NCBI RefSeq assembly: GCF_000427425.1
Contig: NZ_KE386494.1
Span: 584,545 to 648,544, forward strand
Direction: 5' to 3'
DNA: 64,000 nt
Source of the DNA: Caldanaerobius polysaccharolyticus DSM 13641
Lineage (GTDB): Bacteria > Bacillota > Thermoanaerobacteria > Thermoanaerobacterales > Caldanaerobiaceae
The first letter of the stretch is position 1, and every line of letters begins with the position of its first letter. A program made the translations under genes and the position numbers. This document shows positions 25,208 to 35,583 of the stretch, one piece after another. The notes under the pieces were generated by a model, which saw only the letters and a list, made by a program, of their open reading frames with translations, searched no databases and was not told where the DNA came from.

Positions 25208-27544
25208 TCATTCCACCCCTTTGTAAAAATGTCCCCTGGTAAATTTCCCTATGTGCTCTCTTATCTCTCGCGCGTTTTCACAATCCCCTTCCAGACATGA
25301 CCTGTAACATTCGACAATGCAGCAGATGTCCTCACCATTGCCAATAAAATCCAGTCTCAGATTTTTAACACCCGCATCCACTACGTCGCTGATCCTGTCA
25401 GCCATAAAAATGGGCCGCGAATTGTACACAATAGTATAACTATGCCTCTTTACAGGAAACACAACACCTGTCTCGTCTCTTATGCCGTACCCTTCTGCAT
25501 CTGCCAAAATTCCCTTTAAGAGCAAGGCTTTTTTTACAGGATCATAGGCTGTTATCATAGCAGGTATATAACCGTAGGCTACAACTTCCAGCCCTCCTCC
25601 TGCTATATCTACAATGTCTTTTATCTGCGACAACCTGAGTTCAGGGGAAAGCGCAATTACTTTCACACCATGCTCTCTCAACGAAAATACCGACTGTGAA
25701 TTGAACACGTTTAAAGTATGGTCGCCGTGCAATGTATATCCTATGTCGTGGAGAGGCTGCACAAGCCCTAAATTGGATACTGCCACCCGATCAATTCCCT
25801 CACAGGCCAGTTTTTCCGCCAACTTTAAAACCTCATCCATAGTTTTTTCTCTCGTGATATAAGGCAATGCCCATATAAATTCAACCTCTTTTGATCTGCA
25901 CTCATCCCACGCAGTCAACAGCTCATCTATATTCACGCTCTGAACGTATACGCCGTCTATACCTCCTTTAATGGCTTGAGATCCATCCGCAGCGCTTAAA
26001 ACCTTGGCATAAAGCCTTATCTCGTTCTCAAGTGGCCGTTTTGCTACTGCGTACTCAGGCTTTTTCATGGGCCTAGGCCCCGTGTAACACCTAAGCTCCG
26101 TGAGTTTTTCCAGCGCTGACCTCCTCACGCTGTTTATTTCCTTTACAGGCAGCATTACGCCTTCATCCACATCTACTTGTATGTGCTCTACCCTGTACGG
26201 CGTACCACCCGTCTTGCACAACTGCTCTTTTACCCTGTCAGGGTCCAGGGACTTTTTTATCGCTCTCTCGGCATTTACAGAACCTTTTGTTTCCACAGCA
26301 TTAGTCCCATCCCATAACTTTAGCTTCATCGGACAGCCCAAATGGACTTCCCCGTAAACCTCCACAGGTATTTTACGGCTGTAAATATCCTGATACGACA
26401 TGCGCGCTTTTTGGATGAGCTTAACATCTGACGTCCTGTACACATCCCCTGGTTTTACTTCCTTTACAGGTATCTGTACCCTCCCACTAGCTTCCTGTAC
26501 CTTTTCCCCGTTTTTATAAATGGCTGAGACGGTAAAACCAACATCTCCTATCCTTATCCCGTCTCCTAAAGACACCGGCACATCAAACTCAAAGGTACCT
26601 ACCCCTTTTTTGACGCTCAAAAGCCTGCCTATGCAAACGCCTTGATTATTAGGGCTATGGGTATTCACCACAGATGGGCCTTGTTCCCCCAGTATATAAC
26701 CCGGGGTAAAATCCCTGCTGAATATAGCTTTAAGGTCTTTTACATCTTGTAAGGTCAACACACCATCCAAAGCGGATCTATACGCTTTTACAACCGTAGC
26801 CACGTATTCCGGCCTTTTCATCCTTCCTTCTATCTTTAAAGAAGTAACCCCTGCTTGAACTATATCCTTTAATCGCTCAACGGTGTTTAAATCCTTCATG
26901 CTCATAAGATAGCCCTTTTCCCCGACAGCATTCCCACTAGCATCCACCAGTTGATAAAGTTTCCTGCAAGGCTGAGCACACTTTCCTCTATTGCCGCTGC
27001 GACCCCCTATCAGACTGCTCATAAGGCATAACCCTGAATAAGAAACGCACAGCGCTCCGTGCACAAACACCTCTATTTCCATCGAGGTTTTTGCCACTAT
27101 ATCCTGGATTTCCTTCAGGGAGAGTTCCCTCGCTAAAACCACCCGCTTAAATCCCATATCCTGCAAAAATTTGACGCCTTTAGCATTGTGTACATTCATC
27201 TGAGTGCTGGCATGAACAGGCAATCCCATATCGATCATAACCCTGGCAGCACCCAGATCCTGTACTATAAAGGCGTCAGCTCCCATCTCATAAAGGTCTG
27301 CGGCATAGGATACCATCTCTTTAAGCTCATAGTCATCAACCACGGTGTTTACCGTGATATATAGCTTTTTACCATAGAGATGACAATAATCTATAGCTTT
27401 TTTCAGCTCATCCCTATCAAAATTTCGGGCATAGGCCCTGGCGCTAAAAGCCCTTCCCCCTGCGTACACAGCATCAGCGCCATTTTGCACCGCTGCCACC
27501 AAAGCTTCCCAATCGCCAGCAGGTGCCAGTAACTCTACATTCAT
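25208..27544 (-). CDS. U32-family peptidase-like protein with DUF3656 domain (RNA hydroxylation type)
   Basis: A 778-residue U32 protein. Residues 1 to about 290 form the U32 core with LLAPAGDWEALVAAVQNGADAVYAGG, the VFVHGALCVSYSGLC segment and the GNRGKCAQPCRKLY cysteine cluster; these cysteines may hold an iron-sulfur cluster. The middle and C-terminal parts match the DUF3656 arrangement. Studied relatives (RlhA, TrhP) hydroxylate RNA at 23S C2501 or tRNA U34, so RNA modification is likelier than proteolysis. The ATG at 27544 has only a weak ribosome site (GTGAGATG). It lies between zapA and mutS2. The exact RNA target is unknown. Confidence 0.88.
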   Translation of the reverse strand: MNVELLAPAGDWEALVAAVQNGADAVYAGGRAFSARAYARNFDRDELKKAIDYCHLYGKKLYITVNTVVDDYELKEMVSYAADLYEMGADAFIVQDLGAARVMIDMGLPVHASTQMNVHNAKGVKFLQDMGFKRVVLARELSLKEIQDIVAKTSMEIEVFVHGALCVSYSGLCLMSSLIGGRSGNRGKCAQPCRKLYQLVDASGNAVGEKGYLMSMKDLNTVERLKDIVQAGVTSLKIEGRMKRPEYVATVVKAYRSALDGVLTLQDVKDLKAIFSRDFTPGYILGEQGPSVVNTHSPNNQGVCIGRLLSVKKGVGTFEFDVPVSLGDGIRIGDVGFTVSAIYKNGEKVQEASGRVQIPVKEVKPGDVYRTSDVKLIQKARMSYQDIYSRKIPVEVYGEVHLGCPMKLKLWDGTNAVETKGSVNAERAIKKSLDPDRVKEQLCKTGGTPYRVEHIQVDVDEGVMLPVKEINSVRRSALEKLTELRCYTGPRPMKKPEYAVAKRPLENEIRLYAKVLSAADGSQAIKGGIDGVYVQSVNIDELLTAWDECRSKEVEFIWALPYITREKTMDEVLKLAEKLACEGIDRVAVSNLGLVQPLHDIGYTLHGDHTLNVFNSQSVFSLREHGVKVIALSPELRLSQIKDIVDIAGGGLEVVAYGYIPAMITAYDPVKKALLLKGILADAEGYGIRDETGVVFPVKRHSYTIVYNSRPIFMADRISDVVDAGVKNLRLDFIGNGEDICCIVECYRSCLEGDCENAREIREHIGKFTRGHFYKGVE

Positions 27545-27553
27545 GGGATCATC

Positions 27554-27934
27554 TCACTTCAACTTTCGAATTTTGCCGTTTCTGTTGTCAAAGGTGTTGA
27601 TGAACTCATCTAATTCCTCACGGCTTTTTTTTAGCTCTTCTTTTAAGTTCTGGTTTTCTTCCATCAAAGACACTATCTTGGTCTGCAACTCGTTTAACTT
27701 AGCCGATAATACCTCATTTTTTTGCTTCTCTCTCTCTAATTCATCGGCGATGTTTATCGCAGTAAGCACGTACACCATAACCGTGCTCAGCTTTTTATTG
27801 CGCTCGCTGACCTCAGCGATTTTTTTATCCACATAAAGCGCCAGCTTGTGCATGTACTCTTCGGAAACCGTACCTTTCATTACGTATTCATACCCATTTA
27901 TCTTTACCACTGTTTTTTTGGTTTCCTCTCCCAT
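27554..27934 (-). CDS. zapA: Cell division protein ZapA
   Basis: Small FtsZ-bundling protein of 126 residues. The N-terminal domain has TVVKINGYEYVMKGTVSEEYMHKLALYVDKKI and the middle VMVYVLTAINIADELER, both typical of ZapA. A long coiled coil follows (about residues 65-110), rich in Glu, Lys and Leu, which serves for dimerisation. The ATG at 27934 has AAGGTGG about nine bases upstream; an earlier start would overlap the cca gene. The neighbours (cca, U32, mutS2) match the usual clostridial order. Confidence 0.9.
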   Translation of the reverse strand: MGEETKKTVVKINGYEYVMKGTVSEEYMHKLALYVDKKIAEVSERNKKLSTVMVYVLTAINIADELEREKQKNEVLSAKLNELQTKIVSLMEENQNLKEELKKSREELDEFINTFDNRNGKIRKLK

Positions 27935-27966
27935 AAAAAACACCACCTTAAAGCTTGTATAATTCT

Positions 27967-29322
27967 CTAATCGCCTTCCCCTTCCTTCCAATAACCTTTA
28001 CCTTTCAGGTACTCCCGCGCCAACAATATAAGATCTCCATATCGGTTTTTTTCGGGATAATCTAGGGCTATTTCCAGAAGGTACCTAAGTACTTCACCGA
28101 TAACAGGTCCTTCTTTTAATCCCAGTCTAGCTTTAAGGTCATTGCCGTCAACTTTAAGGTCTTTTACCGTAAAGGCATTTTCCTGGCTCTTGATAATCTC
28201 CAGATCGTTTATGAGTTTCTCCAGGCTCTTACCCAGCAGTACCTTTGCCCCTCCGGCCATCCTGTCGGCTTTTCTCAATTCAATAAGGTCATATACCCCA
28301 TCCCAGCCCAGCTTAGCTATAAGCCTCCTGGCGGCGGAGAGGGTTGACTGACTGTTGTACGTAAACATATGGTTTTTGACAAGCAAAAGCACTTTGTTTA
28401 TAACATCGTTGGGATATTTGAGCCTTCGCAAGGCTTTTCGAGCTATCTCCGTCGATTTGTACTCATGGCCGTAAAAATGGCGACCGTCCTCGCCTTCCAC
28501 TATGGTATAGGGCTTACCTACATCGTGTAAAAGCGCAGCCAACCTTATGTGTAATACAGGAGGAGCTAAAACACAAGCCATAAGGTTATGCTCAAGAACG
28601 TCGTACACGTGACTTCCAATCTGCTCTACGCCCATCCCGTCCATAAGCTCGGGAATTACGTACTCCATAAGGCCCGTCGTCACCAGCGTATATAGCCCCT
28701 GAGATACGTGTTCTCCCATAAGCAACTTGTTGAACTCATCCCTTATCCTTTCCTTAGATACAGCAGACAATTCCTGTCTGCGAGAGACCAGCGCGTAATA
28801 GGTGGAGTTTTCAATGGCAAATCCCAGTTGAGACTGGAACCTGGCAGCCCGTATCGCTCTCAGGGGATCTTCCCATATACGCCTGGTGGAACCGGTACAC
28901 CTTATAACCCTTTTCTTTAAATCTTCAAGCCCATTATAAGGGTCAATAAATACGTCGTCAATAGGGTCGTACGCCATAGAATTGACGGTAAAATCTCTTC
29001 TAGCCAAATCGGTATAGATGGTACCTCCCATCTTATACGTAGGTTTACGCCCTGGGGCATCATTACGATACGGGGTTATCTCGATTTTAACTCCATTTTT
29101 AACCAGTAACATCGTGCCAAAATCTCCATATGGAATGATGCCGCGAAAAACCCGCGACATCTCTTCCGGCAAGGCGCTTGTGGCTATATCCCAGTCATTG
29201 CTCTCTTTCCCCAGAGCGATATCCCTTAAAGCCCCTCCTACTACATATGCCTCATACCCATTATTTTTTAGTTGTCTGCACACATCTACTATAAAACTCG
29301 GTATTTCGTATGTTTTACTCAT
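27967..29322 (-). CDS. cca: CCA tRNA nucleotidyltransferase
   Basis: Adds or repairs the 3' CCA of tRNA in the cytoplasm. The 451-residue protein has the class II nucleotidyltransferase head with VVGGALRDIALG, the acidic pair in NDWDIATSA, and RRDFTVNSMAYD. It also has RAARFQSQLGF, ERIRDEFNKLL and an HD domain with LRLAALLHDVGKP near residue 265. It overlaps pheT by four bases (ATGA). All five tRNA genes seen in this window lack an encoded CCA, so the enzyme is needed to finish them. Adding only A, or only CC, as in split enzymes, cannot be excluded. Confidence 0.92.
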   Translation of the reverse strand: MSKTYEIPSFIVDVCRQLKNNGYEAYVVGGALRDIALGKESNDWDIATSALPEEMSRVFRGIIPYGDFGTMLLVKNGVKIEITPYRNDAPGRKPTYKMGGTIYTDLARRDFTVNSMAYDPIDDVFIDPYNGLEDLKKRVIRCTGSTRRIWEDPLRAIRAARFQSQLGFAIENSTYYALVSRRQELSAVSKERIRDEFNKLLMGEHVSQGLYTLVTTGLMEYVIPELMDGMGVEQIGSHVYDVLEHNLMACVLAPPVLHIRLAALLHDVGKPYTIVEGEDGRHFYGHEYKSTEIARKALRRLKYPNDVINKVLLLVKNHMFTYNSQSTLSAARRLIAKLGWDGVYDLIELRKADRMAGGAKVLLGKSLEKLINDLEIIKSQENAFTVKDLKVDGNDLKARLGLKEGPVIGEVLRYLLEIALDYPEKNRYGDLILLAREYLKGKGYWKEGEGD

Positions 29323-31715
29323 CTCAATCTTGCTCCAAATCCTTTATTTAACTCCTGTACAATTTTATCAAAAACCTCATTTACCTCCTGATCAACCAGG
29401 GTTTTCTCCTTTGACCTGAAAATGAGGGAGAAAGCTACGCTCTTGTGGCCTTCAGGAACAGGGTCCCCTTTGTATACGTCAAAAAGCTTAATCCTCTCTA
29501 TAAGCTCCCCGCCGGCTCTCTCAATGGCTCCTTCTAAATCTCCTACAGCTACGTCATCCGGCACGATCACGGCGAGATCCCTCGTGACAGCCGGGAACTT
29601 AGGCAACGGCCTGTAAGTTTTGACCATATTAGCCTTTTTAAACACTACATCAAGATTAATTTCTCCCACGTATACCCTCTTATTCATATTATATATCTCT
29701 GCCACATCAGGATGTATCTCACCGATTACACCAGCTCTCTTCCCTTCGATAAAGATTTCCGCCGCTCTTCCTGGGTGAAAAGTGGGATCTGCCGCCGGCT
29801 TAAACTGAGCCTTAATACTGCATGCGTTAAGATAAGTCTCCACAATGCCTTTTATGTCGTAAAAATCTGCTCCATCGCCGTATATGCCTATAGACAACAT
29901 CCTTACCTCCACAGGAAGCTTTTTAAGGGGCAGTTCCTCGGGCAAGTATACCCTTCCTATCTCGTACGCTGCAGCCCTCTCCACACGCCTATTTAAATTC
30001 AGGGAAAGCACATCCAGCATAGAGGGTATCATAGTTGTTCTCATGACGCTGTACTCTTCCCCCAGAGGATTGGCTATCTGTATGGCTTTTCTCCTGGGAT
30101 CATCTTCTCTGAGCAGGATGTTGTCAAAAGCTTTAGGGCTTTCAAAAGAGTATGTAACGACTTCATTTAACCCACAAGCACCCATTATATCTCTTGTCAT
30201 ATCTTCCATCTTTTGCTCGTACGTTTTCAACCCCACCGAAGCCTTGCAATTGTCTAAAAGGGTCTCCTGTATGTTGTCATACCCGTAAAGCCTTGCCACT
30301 TCTTCTACAATGTCGGCCTCTATTCTTAAATCCTGTCTGAAAGTAGGTACTTCTACCTCTATTGTATCCTCTTTTATAAGGCATTTCAAACCTAGTCTTT
30401 CCAGAAGATCGGCCATGTACGCGGTATCTATCTCCGTCCCTAGCAAACTATTTACACGGTGAGGTCTTACCGCCACACGCCACGGCTTCACCGGCTTTTT
30501 ATACACGTCTATAGTGCCTTTTAGCACCTCACCTGCCCCGATTTCCTCTATAAGCTGTGCAGCCCTGTTAACAGCATCTAAAGCCAGGTTAGGGTCCAAT
30601 CCCCTCTCAAACCTGGAAGATGCCTCGCTCCTTAATCCTAATTTCCTGGACGTCAACCTCACGTTACTGCCGTTAAAGGTAGCGGATTCAATAAGTATCG
30701 TGGTGGTTTCGTCGGTAATCTCGGTATTCAAACCGCCCATTATACCGGCTATAGCCACAGGTCTTTCTATATCAGCTATAACCAGCATGGTTTCGTCCAG
30801 CTCTCTTGTGCGATGGTCGATAGTCTCTATGAATTCGCCCTTTTGCGCCCGCCTGACTATGATCCTTCTGCCTTTTACTTTATCCAGGTCAAAGGCGTGG
30901 AGTGGCTGTCCCAGCTCCAGCATCACGTAGTTGGTGACGTCTACTATATTGTTGACAGGCCTCATGCCTGCTTTAATGAGCCTCTGCTGCATCCACAAGG
31001 GCGAAGGAGTTATCTTAATATTTTTCACAACCCTGGCCACATACCGTGGGCACAGGTCATCAGCGGCTATCTCCACATCGGCGTAGTCCTCTACTTTTTC
31101 CTCCACTTCCTTTACGTCAATAGCAGGATAATCAAGTTTTTTGTTGAACACAGCAGCAGCTTCCCTGGCCATGCCTACCATGCTCATGCAGTCAGACCTG
31201 TTGTGGGTTAGCTCAAAATCTATAACAATGTCGTTTAACCCCAGTGCTTGTTTGACGTCCATGCCCAAAGGCAGCTCAGGCAATATGTATATACCACCTC
31301 TGGACTCCGCCGAAACCAATTGCTCATCTATGCCTAGCTCCTCAGCCGAACACAACATGCCAAGGGACTCTTCACCCCTTAGCTTCTGTTTCCTTATTTT
31401 TACGCCTCCAGGCAGCGTAGCTCCTACTTTAGCCACAGGGACGTACGCGCCAACGTATACATTGGTAGCTCCTGTGACTATCTGCAAAAGTTCATCCTTT
31501 ACGTCTACAAGGCATATCACCAGCTTATCAGCCGCAGGGTGTTTTTTTATTTCCACAATACGCCCTATCACCACATCGCTTATCCCTTGCCCCAATACTT
31601 CTATATTCTCTACCTTAGAACCAGACATGGTAAATTTCTCTACAATATCTTTCACATCCATGTTCTCATCAATATCCACGTATTCTTTCAACCAATTTAG
31701 GGGTACCAACATCAT
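29319..31715 (-). CDS. pheT: Phenylalanyl-tRNA synthetase beta subunit
   Basis: Large subunit of the tetrameric synthetase that charges tRNA-Phe. The 798-residue length is standard. Domains visible in order: N-terminal tRNA-binding OB fold (DVVIGRIVEIKKHPAADKL, about residues 46-64), B3/B4 editing domain (FELTHNRSDCMSMVGMAREA, NIVDVTNYVMLELGQPLHAFD), B5 DNA-binding-like domain, and a C-terminal anticodon-binding fold (FPAVTRDLAVIV). Transcribed with pheS upstream (11-base gap) and cca downstream. Confidence 0.97.
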   Translation of the reverse strand: MMLVPLNWLKEYVDIDENMDVKDIVEKFTMSGSKVENIEVLGQGISDVVIGRIVEIKKHPAADKLVICLVDVKDELLQIVTGATNVYVGAYVPVAKVGATLPGGVKIRKQKLRGEESLGMLCSAEELGIDEQLVSAESRGGIYILPELPLGMDVKQALGLNDIVIDFELTHNRSDCMSMVGMAREAAAVFNKKLDYPAIDVKEVEEKVEDYADVEIAADDLCPRYVARVVKNIKITPSPLWMQQRLIKAGMRPVNNIVDVTNYVMLELGQPLHAFDLDKVKGRRIIVRRAQKGEFIETIDHRTRELDETMLVIADIERPVAIAGIMGGLNTEITDETTTILIESATFNGSNVRLTSRKLGLRSEASSRFERGLDPNLALDAVNRAAQLIEEIGAGEVLKGTIDVYKKPVKPWRVAVRPHRVNSLLGTEIDTAYMADLLERLGLKCLIKEDTIEVEVPTFRQDLRIEADIVEEVARLYGYDNIQETLLDNCKASVGLKTYEQKMEDMTRDIMGACGLNEVVTYSFESPKAFDNILLREDDPRRKAIQIANPLGEEYSVMRTTMIPSMLDVLSLNLNRRVERAAAYEIGRVYLPEELPLKKLPVEVRMLSIGIYGDGADFYDIKGIVETYLNACSIKAQFKPAADPTFHPGRAAEIFIEGKRAGVIGEIHPDVAEIYNMNKRVYVGEINLDVVFKKANMVKTYRPLPKFPAVTRDLAVIVPDDVAVGDLEGAIERAGGELIERIKLFDVYKGDPVPEGHKSVAFSLIFRSKEKTLVDQEVNEVFDKIVQELNKGFGARLR

Positions 31716-31726
31716 ACCATCTCCCT

Positions 31727-32758
31727 TTAAAATTGCTCTATAAACCTCATGTCGTTTTCAAACAGCAATCGCATATCGTCTATGCCGTACTTCAACATGG
31801 CTATCCTGTCCAGCCCCATCCCAAAGGCAAAGCCGCTGTAAACTTCAGGATCTATTCCAGACATCTTTAAAACAGCTGGATGAACCATTCCAGCGCCCAG
31901 TATCTCAATCCAGCCTGTACCACTGCAGACCCTGCAACCCTTTCCACCGCATGCAAAACAAGTAACATCTACCTCAGCACTGGGCTCGGTAAAAGGAAAA
32001 TAGCTGGGCCTGAATTTTGTCTTGGTATCCGGGCCAAACAATTTTCTGGCAAAAGCTCCTAACACTCCTTTTAAATCCCCCATAGTGACGTGCTTATCCA
32101 CCACCAGCCCCTCTATCTGGTGAAATATAGGGGAATGAGTGGCATCAACCTCATCTGCTCTGTAAACCCTGCCTGGGACGATAACCCTTATAGGTGGCTT
32201 TTGCCTCTCCATAGTCCTCACTTGTACCGGAGACGTCTGGCTCCTCAACACTATATCCTCATTGATGTAAAAACTGTCTTGAATATCCCTGGAAGGATGG
32301 TTTTTAGGTATGTTCAACGCTTCAAAATTGTAATAATCTAACTCAATCTCAGGACTTTGCTCAGGGCTATCAACAATGCTAAATCCCATACCCAGAAATA
32401 TGTCTTTTATCTCATCCAGCGTGGACGTAAGTGGATGCCGTTTTCCGACGCTCTTTACTCTGCCAGGCATAGTCACGTCGATTTTTTCTTCACTTAGCCT
32501 CTTTAGCTTTTCTTTTTGCAAAATGCTTTTTTTTGCACTGACCAAAGATTCCTCTATGTAATCCCTCAGTTGATTGGCTATCTGGCCGATAACAGGTCTT
32601 TCTTGTGGGGGCAATTTCCCCATACCCTTCAAAATTTCCGTAAGCAAACCCTTTTTGCCCAGGTACTTTACCCTTATTTTTTCCAGCTCCTCAGGGCTAT
32701 TTGCCTTTGAAATCTCCTGGGCAACTTGAGACCTGATGTTTTCAAGTTTTTCTTTCAC
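31727..32758 (-). CDS. pheS: Phenylalanyl-tRNA synthetase alpha subunit
   Basis: Catalytic subunit with the class II synthetase core; 343 residues, normal length. N-terminal coiled coil (about 1-85), then motif 2 ([31 protein letters not shown] region) and motif 3 ([18 protein letters not shown]) are visible. The pocket segment [17 protein letters not shown] holds four cysteines that could bind zinc. Start is GTG at 32758, overlapping the trmH stop (GTGA), with AGGAGG upstream. No T-box sits in front, since the gene is inside the infC run. Confidence 0.96.
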   Translation of the reverse strand: MKEKLENIRSQVAQEISKANSPEELEKIRVKYLGKKGLLTEILKGMGKLPPQERPVIGQIANQLRDYIEESLVSAKKSILQKEKLKRLSEEKIDVTMPGRVKSVGKRHPLTSTLDEIKDIFLGMGFSIVDSPEQSPEIELDYYNFEALNIPKNHPSRDIQDSFYINEDIVLRSQTSPVQVRTMERQKPPIRVIVPGRVYRADEVDATHSPIFHQIEGLVVDKHVTMGDLKGVLGAFARKLFGPDTKTKFRPSYFPFTEPSAEVDVTCFACGGKGCRVCSGTGWIEILGAGMVHPAVLKMSGIDPEVYSGFAFGMGLDRIAMLKYGIDDMRLLFENDMRFIEQF

Positions 32759-33528
32759 ACCCGTAAACCTCCTCTTTTTCTCTGCCTCAAAGCTTCGTAT
32801 AAAATTATAGCAGCAGACATCGCTACATTTAGCGATTCAGCCATTCCGTCCATAGGTATTTTTACCAGCACATCACTCTGTTCTTCGCTGACACGGCTTA
32901 TCCCATTGCCTTCATTGCCAAAAATCACCGCTGTATTCATGAGGTCGATTTCATAAGGATATACATCCCCTTCAAGGCTAGTAGCTGCTATCTTCATTCC
33001 CTTTCTTTTGAGCTCTTGATAAACCACCACTGGATCCTGAGAAAAAACCACCGGAATATGAAAAATGCTGCCCATAGAAGCCCTGATTGCTTTAGGATTG
33101 TATACATCACCGGTACCTTTAAAAACCACAATACCCCCAGCGCCCATGGCATCAGCAGCCCTTATAATAGTCCCTATATTCCCCGGGTCTTGCAGCCCAT
33201 CCAGCACCACTAGCAGGTTGTTACTTCCGCTCATTATATCGCTTAACTCGTGTTCTTCCATGTTTATTACAGCCATTACCCCCTGAGGGGATTCTACTTC
33301 GCTGAGCTTTTTAAATATTTTCTCACTTACCACATAAGTTTTTACATCGCCGTAGTCCGCCTCTTGGTTGACAGTCAATATAAAATCCACAGAAGCATTA
33401 CTTCTCAGCGCCTCTTCGACTAACTTAACCCCTTCTGCAACGTACTTTTTTAAGCGATAACGGTATTTCCTTTGCCTCAAGCTCGCAGCCATTTTAACTA
33501 TCGGATTATCCAAACTCGTGATCATCAT
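32755..33528 (-). CDS. TrmH/SpoU-family RNA 2'-O-methyltransferase
   Basis: A 257-residue SPOUT methyltransferase likely acting on rRNA. An N-terminal RNA-binding substrate domain (residues 1-95) includes the [24 protein letters not shown] segment. The knotted catalytic domain has the three SpoU motifs: [28 protein letters not shown] and [23 protein letters not shown]. It overlaps both trkA (four bases) and pheS (four bases). A homologue is regularly found before pheST in Firmicutes (YsgA). The exact nucleotide target is unknown. Confidence 0.93.
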   Translation of the reverse strand: MMITSLDNPIVKMAASLRQRKYRYRLKKYVAEGVKLVEEALRSNASVDFILTVNQEADYGDVKTYVVSEKIFKKLSEVESPQGVMAVINMEEHELSDIMSGSNNLLVVLDGLQDPGNIGTIIRAADAMGAGGIVVFKGTGDVYNPKAIRASMGSIFHIPVVFSQDPVVVYQELKRKGMKIAATSLEGDVYPYEIDLMNTAVIFGNEGNGISRVSEEQSDVLVKIPMDGMAESLNVAMSAAIILYEALRQRKRGGLRV

Positions 33529-34184
33529 CTCTCATGCCTTTTTTCAAATCTGTTGATGTCATTGTTTTTGCCACACACCACCAAAACATCGCCATGTTCA
33601 ACCACATAATCAGCTCCTGGCGATACCACGATATCTCTCCCTGCTTTTTTAGCAGCTATGACGTTTAAACCATATTTACCCCTCATGTTTATTTCTTTCA
33701 GACTCCTTTGAAACCAGTCGTCAATGGGCATAATCTCTACTATGCTGTACTCATCAGAAAGCTCTATAAAATCCAATACATTGGTAGACAGGATGCTCCT
33801 GGCAACCCTTATCCCCATTTCTTTTTCAGGCATAACCACTCTATCAGCCCCCACTCTGTACAGGGCCCTCGCGTGTAGTTCATTGTGGGCTTTTGCTATT
33901 ACGTACTTCACTCCCATATCTTTTACTAACATTGTTATCAAGATGCTGGACTGCATATCGTCACCTATAGTCACTATCGCCACATCAAAATTTTTTACCC
34001 CCAACGACTTAAGCACATCTTCATCGGCAGCATCGGCTTGCACCGCATGGGTTATTGACCCGGAAATAGCCTGAACCAACTCCTCATCTTTATCTATGGC
34101 CAGCACATCATTGCCCATTTCATAAAGGGATTTGGCAACGCTCATGCCAAAACTTCCTAAACCGATGACAATAAACTGCTTCAT
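33525..34184 (-). CDS. Potassium uptake regulatory protein (KtrA/TrkA family)
   Basis: Cytoplasmic gating ring of a KtrAB-type potassium channel. The 219-residue protein has a full RCK domain. An N-terminal Rossmann part (VIGLGSFGMSVAKSL, AIDKDEELVQAISG) probably binds NAD or ATP. A C-terminal part (about 140-215) resembles RCK_C (YVVEHGDVLVVCGKNNDI). Paired with the trkH-like gene upstream (14-base gap). In several Firmicutes RCK_C binds c-di-AMP; whether it does so here cannot be seen, but a c-di-AMP riboswitch is present elsewhere in this window. Confidence 0.93.
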   Translation of the reverse strand: MKQFIVIGLGSFGMSVAKSLYEMGNDVLAIDKDEELVQAISGSITHAVQADAADEDVLKSLGVKNFDVAIVTIGDDMQSSILITMLVKDMGVKYVIAKAHNELHARALYRVGADRVVMPEKEMGIRVARSILSTNVLDFIELSDEYSIVEIMPIDDWFQRSLKEINMRGKYGLNVIAAKKAGRDIVVSPGADYVVEHGDVLVVCGKNNDINRFEKRHER

Positions 34185-34198
34185 CCCATCACCTCATC

Positions 34199-35539
34199 CT
34201 AACCCACCATAACTTTTTCATCTGCGTACTTCATAATGGATTTTTTCTCTTTCTGCCTCTGGGCCAACGCCAGCGCCAGAGTCAACGGGCCAACCCTACC
34301 GCTATACATTGTAAGTATTATAACAATTTTGCCAATTGCAGTCAATTTAGGGGTAAGCCCAAGAGACAGCCCTACGGTACCAAAAGCCGACGTGGTCTCA
34401 TACAATTCTGTTAAAAAGTCTGACGTCTCAGTTCTAGACAAGACCATGGTGACAGACAACACGATAAAAATGCTTATAAACGCTATGGCTATAGCTCTAT
34501 ACACAGTAGACCTCGGTATAGTGCGCTTAAAAAGCACCACCTGTTCTTCGCCTTTTACAACAGATAAAACTGTATAAAGGATGATCCCAAAAGTAGTGGT
34601 CTTTATGCCTCCTCCAGTCCCAGCAGGTGAAGCCCCTATAAACATAAGTATTATTGTCAAAAACTTAGAAGCGGTTGTCATATCAGGAAGAGATAGGGTA
34701 TTAAACCCTGCCGTCCTAGGAGTAACAGACTGGAATAAGGAAGCCAGTATTTTCGTAGAAAAGCTCAACGGCTTTAACGTCTTGGGATTATTGTATTCAA
34801 ACAGGAATATAAGCAAAGCACCTGCCACAATCAAAAACAACGTCATGGTAATCACGACTTTTGAATGCAACGTATACCTAGCAAAATGCTTTTGCTCGTA
34901 CACGTCCAGCAAAACGTAAAACCCCAGTCCGCCAAAGACTATCAAACCCATTATCACCAGATTTACTACCCAATCAGAGACATATCCCGTCAAACTATTA
35001 AAATTTCCCATCAGGTCAAAACCAGCATTGTTAAACGCAGAAATAGAGTGAAACAGGCCATAATATACGGCTTTTTTAAACCCCATCTGTGGCAAAAACC
35101 TTATGCTCAATATAGCTGCGCCAATACTTTCAAACAAAAAGGATACTATAAGTATATACTTAGCAAATCTAACAATACCACCAACGCTGGTAAGGTTAAA
35201 GGCCTCTTGCATTACCAGCCTCTCTTTAAACGTGATTTTTCTGCCCAGAATCAAAGCAAAAAGGGTAGACATAGTCATGATCCCAAGGCCGCCCACCTGT
35301 ATCAACAACATTATGACTATCTGCCCAAAAGTAGACCAGTATGTACCTGTGTCCACCACTACAAGGCCTGTCACACTAACAGCAGATGTAGCCGTAAATA
35401 ATGCCGTCAAAAAACCCGCGCTTTCACCACTTCTGGTCGCCACAGGCAACGTCAAAAGCAACGCTCCTATTACTATAATACCTGCAAAGCCTAAAGCCAA
35501 TACCTGTGTAGGCGTCAACCGATGTCTTATTACAATCAC
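34199..35539 (-). CDS. Potassium channel/transporter subunit (KtrB/TrkH family)
   Basis: Membrane subunit carrying potassium, or sodium plus potassium. The 446-residue protein has the repeated M-P-M layout with four pore loops; selectivity-filter-like segments are SAVSVTGLVVVDTGTY, SAFNNAGFDLMG, TPRTAGFNTLSL and TSAFGTVGLSLGLTP, each with the central glycine. C-terminal segment GRVGPLTLALALAQRQ is also usual. Start is taken as GTG at 35539, overlapping part of its own AAGAAGG site, so a downstream TTG is possible. Pairs with the RCK protein. Confidence 0.93.
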   Translation of the reverse strand: MIVIRHRLTPTQVLALGFAGIIVIGALLLTLPVATRSGESAGFLTALFTATSAVSVTGLVVVDTGTYWSTFGQIVIMLLIQVGGLGIMTMSTLFALILGRKITFKERLVMQEAFNLTSVGGIVRFAKYILIVSFLFESIGAAILSIRFLPQMGFKKAVYYGLFHSISAFNNAGFDLMGNFNSLTGYVSDWVVNLVIMGLIVFGGLGFYVLLDVYEQKHFARYTLHSKVVITMTLFLIVAGALLIFLFEYNNPKTLKPLSFSTKILASLFQSVTPRTAGFNTLSLPDMTTASKFLTIILMFIGASPAGTGGGIKTTTFGIILYTVLSVVKGEEQVVLFKRTIPRSTVYRAIAIAFISIFIVLSVTMVLSRTETSDFLTELYETTSAFGTVGLSLGLTPKLTAIGKIVIILTMYSGRVGPLTLALALAQRQKEKKSIMKYADEKVMVG

Positions 35540-35553
35540 CTTCTTATACAGAA

Positions 35554-35572
35554 AAGGCCCTAAAAAGGCCTT
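35554..35572 (-). terminator. Weak terminator after rplT
   Basis: AAGGCC and GGCCTT across a seven-base loop, followed by TTCTG. The T-tail is poor, so read-through from infC-rpmI-rplT into trkH is likely. Confidence 0.4.
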
Positions 35573-35583
35573 CTCAAACAGTT

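Noticed and set aside
31141-31743. 200-codon plus-strand frame opposite pheT
   Set aside because: Antisense shadow of pheT with no motif and no start signal.
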